The translations under genes were made by a program, and so were the position numbers. Under the pieces are notes generated by a model, which saw only the letters and a list, made by a program, of their open reading frames with translations, ran no database searches and had not been told where the DNA came from. Positions 1 to 6,416 of a stretch of DNA of 7,307 nucleotides are shown here, piece by piece (the stretch's first letter is position 1; every line of letters starts with the position of its first letter). The stretch comes from Conexibacter sp. (GTDB lineage Bacteria > Actinomycetota > Thermoleophilia > Solirubrobacterales > Solirubrobacteraceae): contig JAOPZD010000400.1 in NCBI GenBank assembly GCA_025964295.1, positions 1-7,307 on the forward strand, in the 5' to 3' direction.

Positions 1-1221
1 GGGCCGCAGCGGCCGGTACTCGCCGTCGCCGACGAGCTGGGCCTGGCGGCGGATCGCGATCCGGTCGACGAGCCGGCCGTCGGGCGCGACGCCGACGTCG
101 GTCACCTCGGTGAAGAACTCAAAGCGCACGCCGCGCGCCCGCAGCGCCTCGTACATCGGGGCGAAGATGGCGTCGCCCATCCCCGCCTGCATCTTCCACA
201 TCAGCGCGCCGCGGTAGCCGAGGCACATCCGCAGCATCGCCTGCAGCGCCTTGCCGGCGGCCAGGCACGGCTGCGCGCGATCGCCGTCGCGGTAGGCGAA
301 GCACAGCTGGTAGAAGGCGCGCAGGATCGGCGAGCCGGCCAGGGTCTGCGGCTTGGCGCCGTGGCGGGCCAGCCACGCGGTCAGCTCCTCGCCGTTGGCC
401 TGGGCGAAGCCGCCCTTGTCGACGTCGTCGAGGCCGTCGACGAGGATGCCGCGAAAGACCGTCGAGGTCAGGTCCAGCGTCATCGCGTAGCGGTCGCCCT
501 TGGTGACCTTCCAGACCGCGTCGCGCAGCAGGCGCAGGAAGCGGCAGACGATCGGCTCCTCGCCGTCGGCCTCGTCGCCGCCGAGGTGCAGCAGCGGGTC
601 GGCGATCCGGACGAACGCCTCGAAGACGTCGCCGAGGTCGAGCTCGCCGTCCTCGCCGCCGAGGAGCTTCTCCAGCGCCAGCAGGAAGCCGTCGACGACC
701 TTGTCGAGGGCCTTGATCGCCACCGACGCGTGGTCGGGCGGCTCGACGAGGCGCAGCGTGCGGATCGCGTCGTGCATCAGCTGGTGCAGGCCGGGGGGCT
801 CGCTGGCGATCCCGGGGACGCCGTCGTTCTCGGGGAAGTGGAAGTGGCGCGGGATCCAGCGGTCGTCGTCGGTGTCGTCGCAGAGGACGACCTCGTTGGT
901 CGGGTGGAACGCGTCGCGCCAGGTGCGCAGCGGCGCGTCGGCGGGGCGGTCGAGCTCCTCGTAGACGCGGCGGATCACGTCGAAGGCGTTCTCGTAGAAG
1001 CCGAACCAGACGTGGAGGCCGTGCTCCTCGATGCGCTCGGCCCCGCCGCCGACGCTCCGCCGCCCGCTCGCGCCCTTGCCGCCCAGGCGCCAGCCCAGCT
1101 GGTAGACGGTGACGTCGTAGCGCTCGCGCAGCTCCGGCGTCGCCGTCAGCTCGAAGGCGGCCGCGAGACTGCCCGCTCCGCCGCCCAGGATCGCCACCCG
1201 CCGCCGTTCGCTCATCCCCAT
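1..1221 (-). CDS. FAD-dependent phytoene-desaturase/amine-oxidase-like oxidoreductase (N-terminal part, runs off left edge)
   Basis: The minus-strand frame is open from ATG at 1221 (or the in-frame ATG at 1215, two codons later) to base 1, giving 405-407 residues with no stop, so the C-terminus lies outside. Numbering from the 1215 Met, residues 7-22 form a dinucleotide-binding beta-alpha-beta (VAILGGGAGS), with Ser at the third glycine position of GxGxxG. Near residue 43 comes GWRLGGKGASG, the GG-doublet motif of the flavin amine oxidase/phytoene desaturase superfamily, followed by EEHGLHVWFGFYENAF, a signature I recall from large actinobacterial and cyanobacterial FAD/NAD(P)-binding oxidoreductases. 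There is no signal peptide. The protein probably binds FAD and oxidises or desaturates a hydrophobic, perhaps isoprenoid, substrate. The substrate cannot be read from the sequence and no carotenoid genes are visible nearby. No clear Shine-Dalgarno precedes either ATG. It is transcribed divergently from the stress-protein gene. Family confidence is high; specific function is unknown. Confidence 0.85.
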   Translation of the reverse strand, partial: MGMSERRRVAILGGGAGSLAAAFELTATPELRERYDVTVYQLGWRLGGKGASGRRSVGGGAERIEEHGLHVWFGFYENAFDVIRRVYEELDRPADAPLRTWRDAFHPTNEVVLCDDTDDDRWIPRHFHFPENDGVPGIASEPPGLHQLMHDAIRTLRLVEPPDHASVAIKALDKVVDGFLLALEKLLGGEDGELDLGDVFEAFVRIADPLLHLGGDEADGEEPIVCRFLRLLRDAVWKVTKGDRYAMTLDLTSTVFRGILVDGLDDVDKGGFAQANGEELTAWLARHGAKPQTLAGSPILRAFYQLCFAYRDGDRAQPCLAAGKALQAMLRMCLGYRGALMWKMQAGMGDAIFAPMYEALRARGVRFEFFTEVTDVGVAPDGRLVDRIAIRRQAQLVGDGEYRPLRP

Positions 1222-1231
1222 GAGGGCCGCG

Positions 1232-1237
1232 AACCTA
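1232..1237 (-). promoter_or_regulatory. Candidate -10 box (TAGGTT) for a near-leaderless oxidoreductase transcript
   Basis: On the minus strand TAGGTT fits the actinobacterial TANNNT -10 pattern. It ends 10 nt before the ATG at 1221, and no Shine-Dalgarno is visible. This spacing would start transcription only a few bases ahead of the start codon. It is inferred from position and motif only; no -35 element is evident. Confidence 0.25.
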
Positions 1238-1331
1238 GTCGACCGGCGGGCCGGACACAACCGTTCGTCGCTCAAGAACCCTCGGTGGTCGACTCCGGGG
1301 CCGTCCTCCGGGCCGCGTCGTTCGCCGAGCG

Positions 1332-1361
1332 TGTGAACGCCGTTCCGTCGATGTGAACGCC
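1332..1361. repeat. Two 10-bp direct repeats TGTGAACGCC spaced 20 bp apart (candidate operator)
   Basis: TGTGAACGCC occurs exactly at 1332-1341 and again at 1352-1361, a 20-bp period (about two helical turns). The first copy also overlaps a small perfect inverted repeat, GAAC-GCC-GTTC, at 1335-1345. The pair sits in the divergent intergenic region, 45 bp upstream of the preferred start of the universal stress protein and about 110 bp upstream of the oxidoreductase. Two same-face copies suggest a binding site for a dimeric regulator, but the regulator is not identifiable. It does not match the known DosR palindrome. Confidence 0.4.
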
Positions 1362-1406
1362 TTGGTCGTGCACGGAGCCGAATGACCGATGCTGGAGACC
1401 GCCATC

Positions 1407-1844
1407 ATGACCACGAACATCGTCGTACCTGCCGACGGCTCACCCGCCGCCGAGGCGGCAGCCTGGTACGCCGGTGCGGTGGCCGAGGCGCGTCGCGGCA
1501 CCGTTCACGTCGTGGCGGCATGGGAGCCGCCGGGCGCCCGCGCACAGGAGCTGGCAAGGACGCTGGGTCGCCGGGCCGAGGTGGACGCCGTCCTGGCGGA
1601 CGTCCAGGGCGCGCTGAGCGCCGCGGGCCTGACGGTCAACGGCCACGTCCGCCGGTGCGGGCTGGTCGCTGCCCTGTGTGCGGTCGCCAGCGAGCACGAC
1701 GCGGAGCTGATCGTGGTGCCGGCGGGATGGACCTCGCTGGCCCGCGAGCTCCGCTGGCGCGCCTCGTGTCGCGTGGACATGCTCGTGGTCGACTCCGGAC
1801 GTCATCCGGGCTTCCGGCCGTTCCCCGTCGCGGTGGCGCGCTAA
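1407..1844 (+). CDS. Universal stress protein (UspA-type), with degenerate ATP-binding loop
   Basis: This is a 145-residue single-domain UspA fold protein, about the usual length. Strand 1 is NIVVPADGS (residues 4-12), with D10 in the position that contacts adenine nucleotide in ATP-binding USPs. Strand 2 is TVHVVAAWEP (32-41), and strand 4 is DAELIVVPAG (98-107). The usual G-x2-G-x9-G-[S/T] loop after strand 4 is missing: residues 106-121 (AGWTSLARELRWRASC) are shortened and lack those glycines. I infer it does not bind ATP in the classical way, and may act by dimerisation instead. I chose ATG 1407 because GGAG at 1393-1396 sits 10 nt upstream and because USP chains normally begin just before the first strand; ATG 1389 would add six residues. 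A 17-residue basic tail follows the last strand. Expected cytoplasmic; regulation may involve the upstream direct repeats. Which stress it responds to cannot be told. Confidence 0.85.
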   Translation: MTTNIVVPADGSPAAEAAAWYAGAVAEARRGTVHVVAAWEPPGARAQELARTLGRRAEVDAVLADVQGALSAAGLTVNGHVRRCGLVAALCAVASEHDAELIVVPAGWTSLARELRWRASCRVDMLVVDSGRHPGFRPFPVAVAR

Positions 1845-1871
1845 AAAGGTCTTGACCGCCACCTCCGGTGG

Positions 1872-1911
1872 TCGTCGCCGAGTGGCGAGTTCAGGCGCCA
1901 CTCGGCGACGA
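1872..1911 (+). terminator. Strong 16-bp perfect hairpin after the stress-protein gene (U-tract-less terminator candidate)
   Basis: Bases 1872-1887 are perfectly complementary to 1896-1911, with an 8-nt loop at 1888-1895. The stem begins 27 bp after the USP stop codon. A smaller hairpin, CCACC-TCC-GGTGG at 1859-1871, abuts it. No T-run follows, so it is not a classical intrinsic terminator. Such hairpins do terminate or protect 3' ends in high-GC actinobacteria. It could instead be an operator for the gene starting at 1972. The symmetry is certain; the role is inferred. Confidence 0.5.
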
Positions 1912-1953
1912 GCGCCGGGGGTGGCGTCGTCTGCCCGGGTCTGACGCGGCCGG

Positions 1954-1959
1954 TAGGTT
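1954..1959 (+). promoter_or_regulatory. Candidate -10 box (TAGGTT) before the Rossmannoid gene
   Basis: TAGGTT lies 12 nt before the ATG at 1972, with no Shine-Dalgarno in between (CGTCGACC precedes the start). This arrangement fits a transcript with a very short leader. The same hexamer occupies a similar position ahead of the oxidoreductase gene at the left. There is no recognisable -35. Motif and spacing evidence only. Confidence 0.25.
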
Positions 1960-1971
1960 GCCGCGTCGACC

Positions 1972-2764
1972 ATGCCTGAGTGCTTCGTGATCATGCCGCT
2001 GACGACGCCGCCGGAGACGGTGGAGCGGTACGGCGGCGACCTACAGCATTTTTCGCACGTCCCTTGACCACCTCCTCGTCCCCGCGATCGAGAAGGCGGG
2101 CTTCACGGCGAAGAAGCCGATCGCGGAGGGAGCCGATCTCATCCATGCCGAGATCGTGCGCAACCTCGAAACCGCGGATATGGTCCTCTGCGACATCTCG
2201 GCGCTGAACGCCAACGTCTTCTTCGAGTTCGGCATCCGGACCGCCCTCGACCGGCCGATCTGCCTGATCCGCGACGAGTACACCAGGCTGCCGTTCGACA
2301 TTGGTGGAATCAACTGCCATCAGTACGCCTCCACCATGTCGGCGTGGGAGCTGCGGCCGGAGATCGACCGGCTTGCGAAGCACCTCGCCGCCGCGGCCGA
2401 CCGCGCTGACGGTCGCAACGCGCTGTGGAGCCATTTCGGGTTGACCCAGCGCGGCACCGACGCGATCAACGCCGTTTCGGACGACGGCCAAGGAGCGGCG
2501 CTCAAGTTGATCCTGGACGAGATCCAGCTCATCCGGCGCGAGTCCCCTGTCGTGCTTGGCGGCAACCTTGCCGGAAACGACTTCGTTCGGCGTGCGCTGG
2601 CATTGCTCGGCGGCTACCAAATCGTCTGCGACGGCATCGTCCAGGACGGCGACACCTACACGGTTCACACGGAGCCGATGGCTTACCGAGTCCAGCAGCA
2701 GTTCATCGACCTGGCCGCGAAATGCGGGGTCGTCGTGGCCTTTTCGGGTCTTCGATCCAGCTAG
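1972..2764 (+). CDS. Nucleoside 2-deoxyribosyltransferase/TIR-like Rossmannoid protein, reading frame broken by a single-base shift
   Basis: The gene spans two frames. ATG 1972 opens MPECFVIMPL, the typical first strand of this family, but this frame stops at TGA 2065-2067. The rest lies in the +1 frame, continuous through 2066 to TAG 2762-2764. Joined at CCT|GAC the product is 263 residues. It contains a PAIEKAGF helix (37-44), DLIHAEIVRNLETADMVLCD (55-74) and NANVFFEFG (79-87). The E85 region matches the NxNVxYELG motif in which the Glu is catalytic in nucleoside deoxyribosyltransferases and related TIR-like N-glycosidases. After about residue 120 comes a helical stretch, then a C-terminal part with strands (GDTYTVHTEP) that I do not recognise. 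The frame-2 GTG at 2156 would begin mid-domain and is not a credible start. The gene is less GC-extreme than its neighbours (TTTTT, GGTGGAATCAAC), hinting at transfer. Nucleotide or NAD cleavage, perhaps in defence or signalling, is inference only. No partner gene is adjacent. It may be a pseudogene, a sequencing error, or a frameshifted gene. Confidence 0.65.
2041..2067 (+). other. Frameshift zone: T5 run and CCT-TGA-C stop context
   Basis: The upstream frame (from ATG 1972) and the downstream frame overlap here without other stops, so one extra base anywhere in the interval explains the break. Two spots are likely. One is the T5 run at 2049-2053, where losing one T would give a product reading HFRTSLDHLLVPA. 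The other is CCT TGA C at 2062-2068, where skipping one T gives HFSHVPDHLLVPA. The latter resembles the +1 frameshift context of prfB (CTT TGA C), but no Shine-Dalgarno-like stimulator precedes it. Confidence 0.6.
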
Positions 2765-3876
2765 CCCATCGGGAGCGTGGCCAGGAAGGTCGTCGCCTCG
2801 TCCGGCGTGCGTCCGCCGTGGTGGCCGCGGAAGGCGCGCTCGACGTCGGCGTGGGTCGTGAGCCAGGCCATGCGGCCGGGTGACGGCAGGACGCAGACCG
2901 TCGCGAGCCGTTCGCGCAGGCGCGGGCCGGCGGTGCCGAAGGCGCCTGCGGCGACGAGGTCGGCGACGGCGTGGACGGTCGCGCGGTCCTCCAGCGCGGC
3001 GGCGAGGTCGGCGATGGTCTCCGCGACGCGGTCGGCGGCGACGTGCAGGAAGACGTCGCGCGCGGAGCCGGCGGGGGCCTGGGTCAGGCGGGACTCGAGG
3101 TCCGGCACGAGCACGTCGAGGTCGTCGACGCGGTCGGGTGAGACGTCGACCTGGCCGTGGTCGGCGGTCAGCACGAGCAGCGTGTCGTCGATCGCCGGCG
3201 CCTCGGGGCCGAAGAAGGCCGTGTAGACGGCGTCCAGCGTGCGCAGCGCGGCGTCGTCGAACTCCGGGCTCGACGGGCCGTGCCGGTGCCCGGCGACGTC
3301 GATGCCGTCGAAGTACAGGTAGGCGTACAACTTCTCCTCGGCGGCCGCGACCGCGGCGGCCAGCGCCCGGGCGCCGTCGGCCAGCTCGCCGTATGGGTGC
3401 AGCGGCGCGCCGCGGACCGCGGCGCCGTCGTAGGTCGACGGCGAGAAGCGCGCCGGGGAGAAGACCTGCGACGCGATGCCGCGGGCGGCCAGCCGCTGGT
3501 AGAACGACGGTCCCTGGGGCAGCAGCCCGCGCGGGTCGTAGCCGTCCTCGGGGCCCACGAGGAACGGGACCACCACGCGCCCCGCCGACGGCTCCAGCAC
3601 GCGCCACTCGTAGAGCCCGTGGGCGCCGACCGGCAGGCCGGTGTGCATCGTCGTCACGTGCGCGGTCGTGGTCGAGGGGAACTGCGACGCCAGCGGCGCC
3701 AGCGTCCCGTCCCGCGCGGCGCGCGCCAGCAGCGGATGCTGGGCGTGGCGCTGCGCGAAGCGCCAGCCGAACGCGTCGAGCAGCACCACCACCACGCACC
3801 GCGGCCCGCCGTCCTCGCCCAGCGCGCGGGCGACGGCGGCGGGCAGGGCCGAGAAGTCCTCGCCGGCGGCGATCAC
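2761..3876 (-). CDS. Alkaline-phosphatase-superfamily phosphodiesterase/nucleotide pyrophosphatase (NPP-like)
   Basis: This 371-residue protein carries the full two-metal site of type I phosphodiesterases/nucleotide pyrophosphatases. D34 lies in VVLLDAFGW. T70 lies in FPSTTTAHVT and aligns with the NPP nucleophile threonine; the HG of VGAHG follows at the conserved distance. D193 and H197 lie in DGIDVAGHRHGP, D239-H240 in LTADHGQ, and H353 in GHHGG. It therefore probably hydrolyses a phosphodiester or pyrophosphate bond; the natural substrate cannot be inferred. There is no signal peptide or membrane segment, so it should be cytoplasmic, unlike many secreted relatives. The start is GTG at 3876, 10 nt after the stop of the aldo/keto reductase gene, with no strong Shine-Dalgarno of its own, suggesting co-transcription and possibly coupled translation. 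Its TAG interlocks with the stop of the convergent Rossmannoid gene in CTAG. Confidence 0.88.
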   Translation of the reverse strand: MIAAGEDFSALPAAVARALGEDGGPRCVVVVLLDAFGWRFAQRHAQHPLLARAARDGTLAPLASQFPSTTTAHVTTMHTGLPVGAHGLYEWRVLEPSAGRVVVPFLVGPEDGYDPRGLLPQGPSFYQRLAARGIASQVFSPARFSPSTYDGAAVRGAPLHPYGELADGARALAAAVAAAEEKLYAYLYFDGIDVAGHRHGPSSPEFDDAALRTLDAVYTAFFGPEAPAIDDTLLVLTADHGQVDVSPDRVDDLDVLVPDLESRLTQAPAGSARDVFLHVAADRVAETIADLAAALEDRATVHAVADLVAAGAFGTAGPRLRERLATVCVLPSPGRMAWLTTHADVERAFRGHHGGRTPDEATTFLATLPMG

Positions 3877-3886
3877 CGGCGCGAGG

Positions 3887-4870
<984 letters not shown>

Positions 4871-4922
4871 GGCCCCACGGTAGGACGTCGCGCGTGGTCG
4901 ATCGGCGGGGCCGACGGGTACC

Positions 4923-5822
4923 GTGCCCGCCGTGGAGCCGGCGAGCGCAGCGGGCCCCGCGCAGGGTCTCCCCGGCCTCGATCGCATGCCCCCGATCGGG
5001 CTCGTCCTCTGCGGGGTGACCTCGATCCAGTTCGGCGCGGCCCTCGCCGCGACGATGTTCGACGACCTCGGCCCGGCCGGCGTCTCGGCGCTGCGGCTCG
5101 GGTTCGCGGCGATCATCCTCGTCGCGCTGTTCCGGCCCGGCGTCCGCGGGCGCCCGGCGCGCGACCTGCGCCTCGTCGCGCTGTTCGGCCTGACGCTCGG
5201 CGGGATGAACCTGTTCTTCTACGAGGCGCTGGACCGGATCCCGCTCGGCGTCGCGGTGACGATCGAGTTCGCCGGGCCGCTGGGCGTCGCGGTGGCCACG
5301 TCGCGCCGGCGCCTGGACCTCGTCTGGGCCGGGCTGGCGGCGCTCGGGATCCTGCTGCTGTCCAACCCGTTCGGCGCCGGGATCGACACGGTGGGGTTGC
5401 TCCTGATCCTCGCCGCGGCGGGCTGCTGGGCGGCCTACATCCTGATCGCCCAGCGCGCGACGAGCGTCTTCCAGGGCAGCCAGGGGCTCGCGCTGGCGAT
5501 GGTCGTCGCCGCGCTCGTGCCGCTCGTGCCGGGCATCGCGCAGGCGGGCACGGCGCTGCTGGAGCCGCAGTGGCTGGCGCTCGGCGCGTGCGTCGCGCTG
5601 GCCTCCAGCGTCATCCCCTACAGCCTGGAGACCGAGGCGCTGCGGCGGCTGCCCGCCAACGTCTTCGGCGTCCTGATGAGCCTGGAGCCCGCGGTCGCGG
5701 CGCTGGCCGGCCTGATCGTCCTTGGCCAGTCGCTGAGCGCGCGCGACCTCGTGGCGATCGCGCTCGTCGTGGCGGCGAGCGTCGGCGCGTCACGTGCGGT
5801 GCCGCCGTCCCCTGAGGCTTAG
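4923..5822 (+). CDS. rhtA: RhtA-type threonine/homoserine exporter (EamA family, DMT superfamily)
   Basis: This 299-residue inner-membrane protein has ten predicted hydrophobic segments in two EamA repeats, at about residues 25-45, 53-70, 82-103, 106-125, 130-148, 157-178, 188-207, 215-235, 247-267 and 273-292. Several stretches match E. coli RhtA closely: [61 protein letters not shown] and [15 protein letters not shown]. RhtA exports threonine and homoserine by proton antiport in E. coli; the substrate range here may differ. I take GTG 4923 as the start, giving a 22-residue soluble N-tail. GTG 4932 or ATG 4986 are alternatives, and no Shine-Dalgarno decides between them. It is divergent from the aldo/keto reductase across 52 bp, and pgsA follows 15 bp after its stop, so the two are probably co-transcribed. 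Confidence 0.9.
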   Translation: MPAVEPASAAGPAQGLPGLDRMPPIGLVLCGVTSIQFGAALAATMFDDLGPAGVSALRLGFAAIILVALFRPGVRGRPARDLRLVALFGLTLGGMNLFFYEALDRIPLGVAVTIEFAGPLGVAVATSRRRLDLVWAGLAALGILLLSNPFGAGIDTVGLLLILAAAGCWAAYILIAQRATSVFQGSQGLALAMVVAALVPLVPGIAQAGTALLEPQWLALGACVALASSVIPYSLETEALRRLPANVFGVLMSLEPAVAALAGLIVLGQSLSARDLVAIALVVAASVGASRAVPPSPEA

Positions 5823-5837
5823 GATGGGCGCTACAGC

Positions 5838-6416
5838 GTGCTGCCCCTGAACCTCCCGAACGTCCTGACCGTCGTGCGGATCCTGCTCGTCCCGGTCCTC
5901 GTCGTCGCCCTGCTCGGGGAGACGGGCAACGACGTGCTCGCCGCGATCGTCTTCGCCGCCGCGTCGTTCACGGACGCGCTGGACGGCTACCTGGCCCGCG
6001 CCCGCAACTCCATCACCTCGTTCGGCAAGCTGATGGACCCGATCGCCGACAAGCTGCTGGTCATCGCGGCGCTCTTCGCGCTCGTCTCGCTCGGCCGCCT
6101 GGAGGCGTGGATCGCGATGGTCATCGTCACGCGCGAGCTGGCGGTCACCGTCACCCGCATGGCGGCCACCGCGCAGGGCGTGATCATCCCCGCCGCGGGC
6201 TGGGGCAAGCTCAAGACGATCGTGCAGGTCGCGGCGATCTTCTTCCTGATCGCCTTCGACCCGACGCCGCTGTGGGTGGACCTGCTCGTCTATGTCGCGG
6301 TCGCGGTCACCGTCATCTCGGGCATCGACTACTTCTTCGGCCTGCGCCGCATGCTGCGCGAGGCCGACGAGCGCCGCCGCCGGGCCGCGGCCGACACGGC
6401 AGACCCCGCCAACTAG
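5838..6416 (+). CDS. pgsA: PgsA, CDP-diacylglycerol--glycerol-3-phosphate 3-phosphatidyltransferase
   Basis: This 192-residue integral membrane enzyme makes phosphatidylglycerophosphate from CDP-diacylglycerol and glycerol-3-phosphate, the committed step to phosphatidylglycerol and cardiolipin. It starts with NLPNVLTVVRILLVP (5-19), the hallmark N-terminus of PgsA. The CDP-alcohol phosphatidyltransferase motif D-x2-D-G-x2-A-R-x8-G-x3-D-x3-D is intact, with D46, D49, D67 and D71 as the metal and catalytic aspartates. Further hydrophobic segments follow, and the C-terminal tail is charged (EADERRRRAAA). Length is normal for the family. The start is GTG 5838. AGGA at 5821-5824 is a distant (13-nt) ribosome-site candidate, and ATG 5824 is out of frame. 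CDP-alcohol transferases with inositol or serine as acceptor are less likely given the PgsA-type N-terminus. Its TAG stop interlocks with that of the convergent c-di-GMP gene in CTAG. Confidence 0.92.
   Translation: MLPLNLPNVLTVVRILLVPVLVVALLGETGNDVLAAIVFAAASFTDALDGYLARARNSITSFGKLMDPIADKLLVIAALFALVSLGRLEAWIAMVIVTRELAVTVTRMAATAQGVIIPAAGWGKLKTIVQVAAIFFLIAFDPTPLWVDLLVYVAVAVTVISGIDYFFGLRRMLREADERRRRAAADTADPAN

Noticed and set aside
1335..1345. GAAC-GCC-GTTC as a LexA/SOS box
   Set aside because: Actinobacterial LexA boxes need GAAC-N4-GTTC with flanking TC/GA. Here the spacer is 3 bp and the flanks do not fit.
361..1356. Plus-strand open frame of 331 codons over the left-edge gene
   Set aside because: The minus strand in the same place encodes a clear FAD-binding oxidoreductase. 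The plus frame has low-complexity composition and no recognisable motif.
2156..2764. A standalone 202-residue protein starting at GTG 2156
   Set aside because: This start falls in the middle of a helix of the Rossmannoid domain. Conserved family sequence (PAIEKAGF and beyond) continues upstream in the same frame, and the N-terminus lies in the other frame.
1991..3799. Minus-strand 602-codon open frame
   Set aside because: It runs out of phase through the phosphodiesterase gene and antisense through the Rossmannoid gene. Its translation is Arg/Pro/Gly-rich shadow sequence.
4871..5116. N-terminal extension of the aldo/keto reductase up to an ATG at 5116
   Set aside because: The 82 extra residues have no family resemblance and lie antisense to the rhtA N-terminal coding region. 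The family N-terminus begins right at ATG 4870.
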